From Chloroflexota bacterium (GTDB taxonomy: Bacteria; Chloroflexota; Anaerolineae; Anaerolineales; UBA4823): a stretch of DNA of 61,531 bases. The DNA is taken from assembly GCA_020349245.1 (NCBI GenBank), contig CP070764.1, forward strand, positions 771,933 through 833,463. The letters are read 5' to 3'. Shown here one piece after another: positions 17,001-24,769 of the stretch. Each line of letters starts with the position of its first letter. The stretch's first letter is position 1. A program made the position numbers and the translations under genes. A model generated the notes under the pieces. It was given only the letters and a program-made list of their open reading frames with translations. It ran no database searches and was not told the DNA's origin.

Positions 17001-18921
17001 CGACGGTGGGTCCGCGGGTGACCGGGTCGCGGTCGAAGGAGAGCAGGCGGGCAGCACCAAAAGCTTCTAATACGGACCGGACCCTGGCCGGGGAGGCGAG
17101 GGCTTCCAGTTCGGCCTGGGGGACGCGGCGGCGGGTGTCTTCGGCACCTTCACCCAGGGTGACCAGGCGCAGGAAGAGCTGCCGGGCCAAGTCCTTGTCT
17201 TCGGCTTTGAGGTCCTGGTAGACCCCCTCCGCCCGTCTGCCGAGAGCACCCAGCACACCGCCGATCGACTGGTAGGCCTGCAGGGTGAGCATACGTCCTT
17301 CCCGGCGCTCGAAGAGCTCGGTGAGGGCATACTGCAGCAAGGGCAGTGAGCCGGGCTGGTCTTCCACTTCGGCGGTGATCTCTTCCACCAGACCCTTTTC
17401 GAGCACGGCACTCACGCGCTCAGCAGGCTTGCGGATGGCCAGCTGCAGTTCTTCAGGGGTGAGGGGCAGGACAACAGCAGTGTGCTCTTCAACTAGCTTG
17501 CCGAATTGCGGGTACATGAGCGGACGGTCGTAGAAGTCCGCCCTGAGGGTGAGCACCAGGCGCAGCTGGGAGTGCGGGTCGCTGACCGCTTCCAGCAGGT
17601 TCTCCAGGAAGCGTTCGCGCAGGTCTTCATCCTGCACGGAGACAAATAATTCTTCGAACTGGTCGATCACCAAGAGCAGGGTATCCTGTTCGGAGGGCAG
17701 CACCGCCTGGACAGCCTCGAGCAGTCCCTGGGAGAGCAGCCCGGCCAGGTCGAGGGAGTAATCGCTGGTTATGGCCAGCAGGGCCAGCTCCATCTGCTTG
17801 AAGGGCTGGGAACCGGGGTGCATCTCGAGCATGAACCACTGGTCTGAACCGGGCAGGGCACCCTTGCGCAGGGCGGGTAACAAGCCAGCCTTGACGACAC
17901 TTGACTTGCCAGAGCCGGAAGGTCCTACCACGGCCAGGAAGCGACCACTTTCATCTGGGGAAACCAGGTGTGCCAACAGCTGCCCGGTGAGGGCTTCGCG
18001 GCCGAAGAAATCCTCGCTGTCAGCTTCCTGGAAAGCGCGCAAACCCTTGTAGGGGTTGTAAAGTTCGCTTTCCGGGATGGCAGCGGATTCGACTTGCAGT
18101 TGCAGTGCCTGGCGGAAGTCAGCTGCCAAGGAAGCACCGTCGGGGTAGCGGTCGGCAGGGTTCTTGGCGGTGGCGCGCTGGATGACGCCGTCCAGTGCAG
18201 CGGGCAGGTCCGGTTGGTTCTGGCGCACGTAGGGCAGGGGTTCCTGGAGGTGCTTGGCGACCAGTTCGCCGCTGGAGGCATCCGGGAAGGGGTGCTTCCC
18301 GGTGAGCAGTTCGAAGAGCAGGACGCCCAGGGCGTAGATATCGGTCTGGGGGGAGAGGGGTTGGGACTGGATCTGTTCCGGTGTCAGGTAGGCGGGGGTA
18401 CCGGTGATGACGTCGCTGGCGGTGGCAGACTGGTCATCGCTCAGCTGCTTGGCGATGCCGAAATCGGAGAGGAAGGCGTTGCCGTCCTCATCCAGCAGGA
18501 TGTTGGCGGGCTTGAGGTCGCGGTGGACGATACCCTTATGATGTGCAGCATCCAGGCCGGAAGCGACCTGTTCGAGCAGGTGGGCGACCTGTTCCGGGGA
18601 CCAGGCTTCACCGCGTTCCAGGGATTGGGCCAGTGAGCCGCCCTTCATCAGGCGCATGACCAGGTAGGCACCCTGGGGGTCGCGCCAGTAGTCGTAGAGC
18701 GGTACGATGTGGAGGTGCTCCAGCTGGGCGACCAGCTGGGCTTCGGCCTCGAAGCGGCGGATGAAATCGGGGCGATTGGCAAACTCGGGCTGGATGATCT
18801 TGACCGCCACCTGGCGGTCGACGGCTTGCTGGTGAGCGCGGTATACGGCACCGTAAGCCCCCTCACCGATCAATCCCAGCAGCTGGTAGCCGCGGATTGA
18901 TGGGGTGGTGATCTCGCTCAT
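14089..18921 (-). CDS. Membrane-anchored Ser/Thr kinase with nSTAND ATPase and WD40 propeller
   Basis: A 1610-residue signalling protein. Residues 11-275 are a Hanks-type kinase with all key residues: GEGAYGAVY loop, Lys41, HRDLKPAN (catalytic Asp135), DFG (153-155) and TPAYLTPEQ. Residues 290-700 are a STAND-type NTPase: FFGRE, Walker A GPSGSGKS (333-340), Walker B LLLVIDQFEELF. A short basic stretch leads to one membrane helix (about 740-763), then an Ala/Glu/Gln-rich coiled coil (770-845) and WD40 repeats from about 890 to 1570 with recurrent WSPDG/WSPTGD and VWD phrases. By topology the propeller lies outside and may sense ligand or surface partners. AGGAGGGCGAA precedes ATG. A TTGACA-17-TATTCT promoter lies 164-192 bp upstream. 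Confidence 0.93.
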   Translation of the reverse strand: MSEITTPSIRGYQLLGLIGEGAYGAVYRAHQQAVDRQVAVKIIQPEFANRPDFIRRFEAEAQLVAQLEHLHIVPLYDYWRDPQGAYLVMRLMKGGSLAQSLERGEAWSPEQVAHLLEQVASGLDAAHHKGIVHRDLKPANILLDEDGNAFLSDFGIAKQLSDDQSATASDVITGTPAYLTPEQIQSQPLSPQTDIYALGVLLFELLTGKHPFPDASSGELVAKHLQEPLPYVRQNQPDLPAALDGVIQRATAKNPADRYPDGASLAADFRQALQLQVESAAIPESELYNPYKGLRAFQEADSEDFFGREALTGQLLAHLVSPDESGRFLAVVGPSGSGKSSVVKAGLLPALRKGALPGSDQWFMLEMHPGSQPFKQMELALLAITSDYSLDLAGLLSQGLLEAVQAVLPSEQDTLLLVIDQFEELFVSVQDEDLRERFLENLLEAVSDPHSQLRLVLTLRADFYDRPLMYPQFGKLVEEHTAVVLPLTPEELQLAIRKPAERVSAVLEKGLVEEITAEVEDQPGSLPLLQYALTELFERREGRMLTLQAYQSIGGVLGALGRRAEGVYQDLKAEDKDLARQLFLRLVTLGEGAEDTRRRVPQAELEALASPARVRSVLEAFGAARLLSFDRDPVTRGPTVEVAHEALLREWVRLRGWLDESRADIRMQRLLGRATRDWLQGDQEPSFLLRGSRLAQFQEWAGETSLALTPDEQRFLEASLEDQARRREQQATLERRSRNFLRALVAVFAVAALVAIGLTIFAFNQQGIAQDNAATAIAEADARATQQVIAENEANARATQQTIAESEAIARGEAEEQALQDRDRAVEAEQEALEQREEALRQAAIGLASQSELELDGNARERAVLLALEALEDYPYTWQAERALSRAILNSRLRMLVPYIGTLVTTNWSADGSMILIGGSVETGEFDYENGFARVLDAATGEQLLKITEGNPTMASWSPDENFVLTLGWGQEDVLKFAHLGETLAKIEGLGDKKTIETSLVKIWDIESGLARVTLDTDDLGGWLWPNINGWEPWSPTGDRFLTYTVDGLVKIFDINTGELLHSLSEYEGIINEEFGISISQALWSPRGDLIAISSIGDDSTIVYQVDTGEPLYKIPGDFETKVVSVGSWSPSGDRFITRGVGGAKVYEAATGRKVLDLSIPRTNILQALWSPDGSRILIRESGETVTVWDSESGQQLIEITDMVFALWADWSPTGEYVAVGAADGFVHVWDVISGQEFTKLSGTMGHPNRIEFSPDSEYILVAGDDNNVNILNLSEASLIVPVPTCGWFSNVAWSPDGEQFAISSNCPPDEQLRVWDSKSGSQLLTLSGDAGLTYMMAWSPTGDRIATTHDGLPGAMIWDAVTGEKLSTFEGHNIGYYINDVDWSPDGSQLATASWDTDVILWDSNTGEEMLTFTNHVYPVNSIDWSPDGSRIISTSNDGEALIWEAATGQVLLPLMPEEFTASISDSKWTQDGQRVILVSADGYVRIFDAETGKNLSQFSTPIASDISTISLSPTEEHLIIGGYEGVAKVYNIATGREMISYNVGGVVFPTYAPDGTRVLVGTITGDVGKMQVFPTWHSTLELIAYAKECCLVRELTPEEREQFGLPPK

Positions 18922-19084
18922 TTCGCCCTCCTATTTGGCAATAATTAACCAGGTTCTATTCTATTGAAAATTGTCAGGTAATTTTCAGGGCTTGCGATGC
19001 TGGCAATGATGAGGAGAAACAGCCCCCTGGATGCTGGTGGGTGAACATTGAGGTTTTTGTTGCCTGAATCAGCAATGTAAAACT

Positions 19085-19113
19085 AGAATACAATGAATAA
19101 TTGCTGATGTCAA
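19085..19113 (-). promoter_or_regulatory. Sigma-70-type promoter for the kinase-WD40 gene
   Basis: On the minus strand a consensus -35 TTGACA (19113-19108) is separated by exactly 17 nt from the -10 TATTCT (19090-19085). The predicted leader before the ATG at 18921 is about 155 nt and gene-free. Confidence 0.7.
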
Positions 19114-19185
19114 CCAAAACGAAAAGATTCATCTCATAGGGTCCAGTCTTTGTACCAGCATTCCAGATTTGGAACGGGCACATTC

Positions 19186-19581
19186 TCAACCCTCAAGAAA
19201 CTCTACCACCCCCAGATTACCGTCAACCAATATCCTCTGCCCGGAGTGCAGCATTTCAATCGGCACCTGGTCCACGCAGGGGATTTCGGCGATGATGCAG
19301 CCCACGGCGGTGATCGGCTCGCATTCCGCGTTGATGATCGCCAGTGGTGCTTTTCCGGCGTGCTTCAAGCGATAGAGGGTATAAGATCCGACCGTTGACC
19401 CCTTGCCGGTCGGAAATACCAGCACTTTTCCAGCGATCACCTGCCCTTCCAGATCGTGACCACGCTCGACAACCACCCCACTCTCAGGGTCAACGCCGCC
19501 AAAAAAGGAGATGCCCTTCACCCCAACCAGCGCTTCACCAACTGCTCTTCCCCCGTAAATCTTGCGCCCCTGCCATTTCAT
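19186..19581 (-). CDS. Aconitase X swivel-domain protein; probable phosphomevalonate dehydratase small subunit
   Basis: A 131-residue protein of the DUF126/aconitase-X swivel family, recognised by FFGGVDPESGVV and by the diagnostic PTGKGSTVGSYTLYRL (about residues 57-72), then INAECEPITAVGCIIAEIPCVD. In split aconitase X enzymes this subunit closes over the large subunit. In archaea that pair is phosphomevalonate dehydratase, making trans-anhydromevalonate 5-phosphate. Its ATG overlaps the stop of the large-subunit gene (ATGA), so translation is coupled. The alternative known activity of bacterial aconitase X is cis-3-hydroxy-L-proline dehydration; the UbiD gene next door favours the mevalonate role. 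Confidence 0.85.
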   Translation of the reverse strand: MKWQGRKIYGGRAVGEALVGVKGISFFGGVDPESGVVVERGHDLEGQVIAGKVLVFPTGKGSTVGSYTLYRLKHAGKAPLAIINAECEPITAVGCIIAEIPCVDQVPIEMLHSGQRILVDGNLGVVEFLEG

Positions 19582-20801
19582 GGTTCCATCTCCACCCTCG
19601 GCTCACCGAGAGCTGCCAGGACGACTTCATCGAAAGGTTTCAAGATAGTCTGGAACTGGTTTTTCCCGGCAGCATAATAACAAGCCTTGGCGCTGTCCGT
19701 CACCAGCGCTTTAAAGCGTCCTTTGATCGGTGCCACGACACAACAGGTGTCCGCGGCGAACTTGGCCCCGCTGGCTTCGATCATCGCCGTGTATCCCATG
19801 CGATCGGCGATCTGCTTGGTTGGACGGGCGGTTGTGATCCAGAATTCCTTGACCACCTGCTTACCTTCCAGCAGCTCGGCAATGCGGGCGATCTCTTTTA
19901 TCGAGAGATGCGGGCAGCCCAGGCTGACAAAATCCGCTTCTCCGGCATCCCCGCTGGTTAATGCCGCCTTGGCAGCTGCCAGATCGCCCCGGGTTATGGT
20001 AACCGAAGGTTCGGGTGGGGAAAATTGGCTCGCTTCAGGCGTGATGTGTTCCATGTGAAAGAGGGCTGTCCCGCCATAAGTAGCCAGGCTGGCAGAGAAG
20101 GATTTCAGCTGCTCGAGCGTTGCATCTCCCACACCACGGATGAACGGCACAGAGATCCCTTCCAGAGCCTGGAGGTACTCACCGATCACCCTGCCCAAGG
20201 CTCCAAAATCATCGTTCCCCTGTAAATCCACATAAATGTCGAAGGTGAGCTGGGGCACCCGATTCTGATCGAGGTGCATTCCATAGGCCGCTGTGTGGCC
20301 AGTCAGCGCGGCTGCCAAAGCGCTGGGACCGCCTTCCCGGTTGCTGCGTGCACCCAATACAGAATTGGCAAAGCACACCGCGCTGCTCTCAGCCCAGGCG
20401 ACATGCTCTCCGAAATGGGGGAGATTGCCGGACAGGTAAGGCGTGCAGGTGCAGGTCGTGAGCACGTTCATGCGGGCGAAAGCATCGATCACCTGGGTCT
20501 GTTTCTCAGCGAAATCGGCCGCGATACCCAGCGCCTGCCAGTTTTCAACATCCATGCCAGCTGGATTCAATGTGGTCAGGACGCGGGCCCGGCCGCCTCC
20601 CTCTGCCATTTCAGACAAGAAATGCAAACCTGCCTCACCCAGGTTGTCATAGCTCACCCCGGCGATCTGCACCGAAGTAACGGGAATCATGCGTTGTGCG
20701 CCGTAGATCGTGCCCAGTGCCACCAGGATCTCCATCGCTTTTTGTGTCGCCTTGCCCTGCTCTCCCGCCAGCATGGCCTGTTCTTCTTTCGAAAGCTCCA
20801 T
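19578..20801 (-). CDS. Aconitase X catalytic subunit; probable phosphomevalonate dehydratase large subunit
   Basis: A 407-residue iron-sulfur dehydratase of the DUF521/aconitase-X family. The typical opening MELSKEEQAMLAGEQG decides the start at 20801 (GAGGAAGACGAG upstream); an in-frame ATG at 20840 lacks a ribosome site. Cluster-ligand regions are visible: TCTCTPY near residue 117, CFANSVLGARSNREGGPSAL, LGCPHLSIKE near residue 293 and ADTCCVVAP. In archaea this subunit, with the swivel protein, dehydrates (R)-5-phosphomevalonate. It lies between a UbiD-type decarboxylase gene (133 bp upstream) and the swivel gene (4-bp overlap), the set needed for the two middle steps of the archaeal mevalonate route. 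Cytosolic and oxygen-sensitive if like its family. Confidence 0.85.
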   Translation of the reverse strand: MELSKEEQAMLAGEQGKATQKAMEILVALGTIYGAQRMIPVTSVQIAGVSYDNLGEAGLHFLSEMAEGGGRARVLTTLNPAGMDVENWQALGIAADFAEKQTQVIDAFARMNVLTTCTCTPYLSGNLPHFGEHVAWAESSAVCFANSVLGARSNREGGPSALAAALTGHTAAYGMHLDQNRVPQLTFDIYVDLQGNDDFGALGRVIGEYLQALEGISVPFIRGVGDATLEQLKSFSASLATYGGTALFHMEHITPEASQFSPPEPSVTITRGDLAAAKAALTSGDAGEADFVSLGCPHLSIKEIARIAELLEGKQVVKEFWITTARPTKQIADRMGYTAMIEASGAKFAADTCCVVAPIKGRFKALVTDSAKACYYAAGKNQFQTILKPFDEVVLAALGEPRVEMEP

Positions 20802-20934
20802 GATTCTCGTCTTCCTCACCACGGTATGAATGGGTGTCATGGCGAACCCCGCTGCTTCTCGGGATAAAGGGATCCCAACGCAGAGGATTCAAACCATTCA
20901 TCAACACCAGATCTTAATCAATCGTTATGAAAAG

Positions 20935-22245
20935 TTAACCGCCTTCTTCTAGGAACCTCTCCAAATCAACCTCGGGATAATCCACCTTCTCAAATGGTTT
21001 CGCATCTTCCCCAAGCGGCTTGGTCAGATCAAAACCGATCTTGGTGGTCAGGTGGCTACCCAGTTCAGCACTCGGATCCAGGCTGGATCCCCTTTCTTTC
21101 TCCTTGACAAACAAATCCTCATCACCCTGGAAGCGGGTCGCCATCGCCCATTCCACTTCCAGCGGGTTGTAGATATCAATATCTTTATCCACGATGAAGA
21201 CGTGCTTGCAGGAGCTATGGCCTGCAAAAGCTGCCTGGATGGCTTTTATCCCGTCCTCGGGGCTTTGTTTATCAATCTGCACGACCGCGTGCAGCCAGGA
21301 GCAGCCTCCGGGATTCACATTCACATCCAGGCAGCGCACCACCTGGTTTACGCGCTGGTAGATTGTCGGCTCGCGGGGCATTCCCATCAGCAGCTTGTGC
21401 TCAAGCCCTCCGGGCAGCAAAGCCTGCCAGATGGCGTCACCGCGGTGGGTAATGGTCTGAATTTCAAAAACCGGTTCCCGGCGGATCACATCCCGGGTTT
21501 CAGTGAGGTCGACAAATGGGCCTTCTGCGTGACGCCTGTGGGCGAACACTCTCCCCTCCAAGACGAACTCGGCTTCGGCAGGCACCAGGAGATCGACCGT
21601 CTTCGCCTGGACAACCTCCAGGGCTTCTAAAGCATTGGCGATGGTCAGCTCATCGATTCCAATTTCCACGGAAGTCGCCGCGGCTGCCAGCACGTTTGGG
21701 GGGCAGCCCACACACAGCGCAACTTCCATTTCGCCCAAATCGTTTAGGAAAGTGTCAAAATTACGCCCGGCAACCACCCGCATGGCCATCTCTTTAGAAG
21801 AGAACTGCATGCAGCGATGGAAGTCGAGATTCTGCCCATATTGGGGATGTTTGCTGATCACCACCCCGGAGGTGATATACCGACCTCCATCGCCGGCAAA
21901 GTGACGCAGGATCGGCAATTGGTCCAGATCTGGATCAGCGATCACCACCTCCTGGCAGGCAGCTGCAGAGACAATTTGGGGTGCTGAACGGTTCTCAATA
22001 GCCCGCGAAAGGGTAGGGATGATCTCCCCGGTGGGGAGATTGAAATAATCCGCGAAAGCTGCCTTGTTTGGAAACAGGTTGCCCACGACCCGAAAGTTTA
22101 CCTCCCGGGGTTGCGCAAAAATCACCGGTCTTGGCTCCAGTTTCTTGAGCACTGCTGACATCTCGTAGGTGCAGGAAACCGGGTTATCTACGATGACGAG
22201 CTGGTCTTGATCCTCTAAACGCTTGATATAGTTTCTGAATGACAT
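20935..22245 (-). CDS. UbiD-family decarboxylase; possible anhydromevalonate-phosphate decarboxylase
   Basis: A 436-residue member of the UbiD family, which decarboxylates unsaturated acids using prenylated FMN. Family landmarks: MSFRNYIKRLEDQDQLV at the start, NLDFHRCMQF and MAMRVVAGR (prFMN/metal-binding region, about residues 138-160), then EFVLEGRV with the following RHAEGPFVDLTET acidic region. It is about 60 residues shorter than typical E. coli UbiD and close to the compact archaeal enzymes that decarboxylate trans-anhydromevalonate 5-phosphate to isopentenyl phosphate. Operon position ahead of aconitase X supports this. No ubiX/prenyltransferase partner is in the window. RBS AGGATG lies four bases before ATG; promoter at 22284-22312. 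Confidence 0.8.
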   Translation of the reverse strand: MSFRNYIKRLEDQDQLVIVDNPVSCTYEMSAVLKKLEPRPVIFAQPREVNFRVVGNLFPNKAAFADYFNLPTGEIIPTLSRAIENRSAPQIVSAAACQEVVIADPDLDQLPILRHFAGDGGRYITSGVVISKHPQYGQNLDFHRCMQFSSKEMAMRVVAGRNFDTFLNDLGEMEVALCVGCPPNVLAAAATSVEIGIDELTIANALEALEVVQAKTVDLLVPAEAEFVLEGRVFAHRRHAEGPFVDLTETRDVIRREPVFEIQTITHRGDAIWQALLPGGLEHKLLMGMPREPTIYQRVNQVVRCLDVNVNPGGCSWLHAVVQIDKQSPEDGIKAIQAAFAGHSSCKHVFIVDKDIDIYNPLEVEWAMATRFQGDEDLFVKEKERGSSLDPSAELGSHLTTKIGFDLTKPLGEDAKPFEKVDYPEVDLERFLEEGG

Positions 22246-22283
22246 GAGGCATCCTGTTGATCTGAGTTTTACTCATCTCTCCA

Positions 22284-22312
22284 ACTATACTTTTGGCGAG
22301 ATAATTGGTCAA
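22284..22312 (-). promoter_or_regulatory. Sigma-70-type promoter for the ubiD-aconitase X operon
   Basis: On the minus strand, -35 TTGACC (22312-22307) and -10 TATAGT (22289-22284) are spaced by exactly 17 nt. The leader to ATG at 22245 would be about 30 nt. Confidence 0.7.
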
Positions 22313-22389
22313 GTAGGTGATCAGATGATAAGATATTATCAATAAGACATACCATATCCATTTTATAGTAAATCTTGAAGGAGTGAAAA

Positions 22390-22752
22390 ATGGCTAAGAT
22401 ACTCGTCCACATAACCCACGGCCCTGAACATCCAACCAGGGCAGTCCTGGGATTTCACGTTGCCAAGGCTGCTCTGGATGAAGGCCATTCAGTAACTTTG
22501 TTCCTGGCTGGTGATGGGGTTCAGTTGATGCGAGATGGCGCTATCAACCATGTAAATGGTCTCGGAACCGGTAATCTTCGTGAACTCTATGATGCAGTTG
22601 TTGGCGGTGGGGTCAAGATTTATTTGTCGGGGATGTCCTCAGAGACAAGAGGTCTGACCAAAGAGGAATTGGCTGGGAAACCTTACGAGTTTGCATCCCC
22701 GAAACAGCTCGTCCAGCTGGCAGTCGAGCATGATCGGATGTTTAATTATTGA
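22390..22752 (+). CDS. DsrE/DsrF-like small protein
   Basis: A 120-residue protein with a Rossmann-like DsrE fold: the MAKILVHITHGPEHPTRA opening, then DEGHSVTLFLAGDGV, and a C-terminal SPKQLVQLAVEHDRMF. In this family some members relay sulfur through a cysteine in the second half. Here no cysteine is present anywhere, so sulfur transfer by that mechanism is unlikely and the role is open. AAGGAG precedes ATG by seven bases. It is divergent from the ubiD operon and followed 157 bp later by a double-ACT protein gene. Confidence 0.75.
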   Translation: MAKILVHITHGPEHPTRAVLGFHVAKAALDEGHSVTLFLAGDGVQLMRDGAINHVNGLGTGNLRELYDAVVGGGVKIYLSGMSSETRGLTKEELAGKPYEFASPKQLVQLAVEHDRMFNY

Positions 22753-22909
22753 GCAGTCAAGTATCATGGGTCCCCGTTTGCAATCCGAGAGAGATTTCCA
22801 TTTCCAAGTATGAATCAAGGAATGAATACTGTGAACTGCCACAGTTTCAAAAGCAATAAGAGTCTAATTCCATATCCGACCTACTCACTAAGCGAGAGGA
22901 GAAATTCTC

Positions 22910-23281
22910 ATGGCAAAAGATCTGACTGTTTTTTTAGCAAATCGTCCCGGGACGTTAGCAGACGCTGGCGAAGCACTTGGTAAAGCAGGCATAAATATCG
23001 ATGGGCTGGGTGGTTTTCCCTGCGAGGGCAAAGGCACGCTGCATATCCTCGTAGAAGATGGCAATAGAGCCAAAGCTGCGCTGGAAGCCGCGGGACACAC
23101 AGTCCATGAAGTGCGAGATGTTCTTGTATATGAAATTGATGACAAGCCAGGCGAATTTGGCAGGATCTGTCGCTTGATCGCAGATGCGGGTGTTAACATC
23201 GATCTGGCATACACTGCTTCGCAGAGTCGCATTGTCCTGGGGACAGATGACCTGGACAAAGCTCGCGCTGCGCTCGGGTGA
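22910..23281 (+). CDS. Protein of two tandem ACT domains
   Basis: A 123-residue protein built from two ACT domains (about residues 4-65 and 70-123). Each shows the ligand-binding opening: ANRPGTLADAGEALGKAGINI in the first, DDKPGEFGRICRLIADAGVNI in the second. ACT pairs usually bind amino acids and regulate enzymes; free-standing ones act as regulatory subunits or sensors. No partner enzyme is adjacent. GAGAGGAGAAA precedes ATG. Downstream is the remnant of a cyclase-like gene on the other strand. Confidence 0.85.
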   Translation: MAKDLTVFLANRPGTLADAGEALGKAGINIDGLGGFPCEGKGTLHILVEDGNRAKAALEAAGHTVHEVRDVLVYEIDDKPGEFGRICRLIADAGVNIDLAYTASQSRIVLGTDDLDKARAALG

Positions 23282-23396
23282 ACCCGAGTTCTCGCATCCC
23301 TCCCATAAAGGCTGCCCAGGTTAGCATAACCGTGGTTAAAGTCTTTATCCTAATCTTCACCGGCAGGCGGTAGCCAACGTTACTTGCTGAGGAGAT

Positions 23397-23830
23397 TATT
23401 AAGCTCTGGAGCCATGGCGAGGCATTTCCAACCAGGGAGTCAGCATTACCTGCTCTGGAACCAGTGACCAGGTATTTATCTGGGTTATAAAGTCTTGCAA
23501 GGTTTAGCGAACGGCAACTTTTACCGGCAAGTCTTGAGATTCCACCGCAGTAAAAAAAGGACCTGCAGGGTAAATTCTGTCCCAAGGACAGATGACTCTG
23601 CCATGCGGCCATCCACTTCAATTGCCTGGCCAACTCCCCATCTGGATTCCGATGAGATCTCTGGATTATGAGCGTCCCCGCTTCGCCTCGTCACCAACCG
23701 TGAAATGGTACTGGAATAAAAATGATTCTAACTCCTGCGCTTCTTCCAGTATAAATCGGCTCGCCTGCTGGAAAGCCTCTGTTGACAGCTTCTTCGGTTG
23801 CAGCGTCGTAACCTTGCATTCACAGCTTTA
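23397..23830 (-). pseudogene. Decayed prenyltransferase/squalene-cyclase-like gene remnant
   Basis: Reading the minus strand gives protein-like segments that need at least two frame changes and cross in-frame stops: LSTEAFQQASRFILEEAQEL...FQYHF, then RNPDGE, then GQAIEVDGRMAESSVLGTEF, then ESQDLPVKVAV-stop, and SLVPEQVMLTPWLEMPRHG. Their order matches a family of cyclase-like repeat proteins I remember as (N)ARPLE...YHF, QNPDGGFGHALEPD, SS..AT..ALQ and PWW. It has no start codon and no intact frame longer than about 60 residues. It lies just downstream of the hydrolase gene. The family match is from memory, so identity is less sure than the decay. Confidence 0.5.
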
Positions 23831-23848
23831 ATTTACATGCTCAATAAT

Positions 23849-24736
23849 TCAATTAGCCAGGAAATCATCGATCACAGCGAAATATTCCTGCTGATGGGTG
23901 ATGGCGATCCCGTGCTCACCTCCTGAAAACATCTTCACCTGCGCCTGAGGGTAGAGCTTGGTCATTTCTTCCCGCTTTTCAGGCGGAGTCCCTGGATCCT
24001 GCGAACCAAATACGAGGAGAATGCGACCCGGCCAGCTCTGCAGGTCTTCAGCTGAAAAGGAATAATTTTCAGTTTGATCGATCAAGCGCTCCATCAGGGC
24101 CAATATATCAGCCCGGCCGATGCGGAAATAAACCGCTTCACGAACCAATGCCCACATCAAGGCAAATTCGGGTATTTCAGCTTTTGTGCTCTCCAGGCGT
24201 GAAAAAGAACGGTTGATCATCCAGCGCAGTAAGAAGGTCGGCGTAATTTGAAACCAGACCATTAAACGAGCGAGCTCTTGGCTGTTTTCCTTGTTGGGAG
24301 GTCCCACAGCGGTGATGACCATCTTGTTGATCCTTTCAGGGTACTGGCGTACAAAAGATTGGACCATCCAACCCCCGTATGAGCCGCCCATGACCGCGAA
24401 TTGATCAACACCCAATTTATCCAGCAACTGGATAAAACCCTCAAAAAGATCATTAATTTTTTCGATAGGCGGATAGTCTGGCGAGATAACGCGGTATTTT
24501 TGAGCGAAATGCGCTAAAGAGTTGAAAGACACTTCGGCGACAGCGGTTCCCCCGGCGGGGATAAACAGCACCTGTTCACCTTCACCCGTATCGATGAAAC
24601 GCCACTGGTTTCCACCTATTTCTGCTGTTTGATAGGGATAGCTCTCGCGGAATGCAAGCAACCGAGCCCGCGAATCGCTTGGCACATTCTGATATAATCT
24701 TGCGATTCTGGGATCTGAGCTGATGGATTTGGTCAT
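23849..24736 (-). CDS. Alpha/beta-hydrolase
   Basis: A 295-residue soluble hydrolase. The nucleophile elbow is VMGGSYGGWM (Ser near residue 117) and the oxyanion region is FIPAGGTAVAEVSF. A LVFGSQDPGTPPE strand carries the acid candidate, and SGGEHGIAITH the catalytic His near residue 274. A helical lid follows the elbow. It could be an esterase, lactonase or C-C hydrolase; the sequence does not say which. AAGGAGAATTGAGGCG precedes ATG. It is likely monocistronic, with the decayed cyclase-like gene behind it. Confidence 0.85.
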   Translation of the reverse strand: MTKSISSDPRIARLYQNVPSDSRARLLAFRESYPYQTAEIGGNQWRFIDTGEGEQVLFIPAGGTAVAEVSFNSLAHFAQKYRVISPDYPPIEKINDLFEGFIQLLDKLGVDQFAVMGGSYGGWMVQSFVRQYPERINKMVITAVGPPNKENSQELARLMVWFQITPTFLLRWMINRSFSRLESTKAEIPEFALMWALVREAVYFRIGRADILALMERLIDQTENYSFSAEDLQSWPGRILLVFGSQDPGTPPEKREEMTKLYPQAQVKMFSGGEHGIAITHQQEYFAVIDDFLAN

Positions 24737-24769
24737 CGCCTCAATTCTCCTTCAGGACAACTGGAAGGA

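Noticed and set aside
17968..18636. 222-codon plus-strand frame
   Set aside because: Antisense to the kinase domain, whose HRD and DFG motifs are intact on the other strand.
20840..20840. Longer start for the aconitase X large subunit
   Set aside because: The family begins at the MELSKEEQ methionine (20801), which also has the better upstream purine run.
23193..23633. 146-codon minus-strand frame as an intact gene
   Set aside because: It combines the end of the ACT gene's antisense with part of the decayed cyclase-like gene in the wrong frame; the readable segments need several frames.
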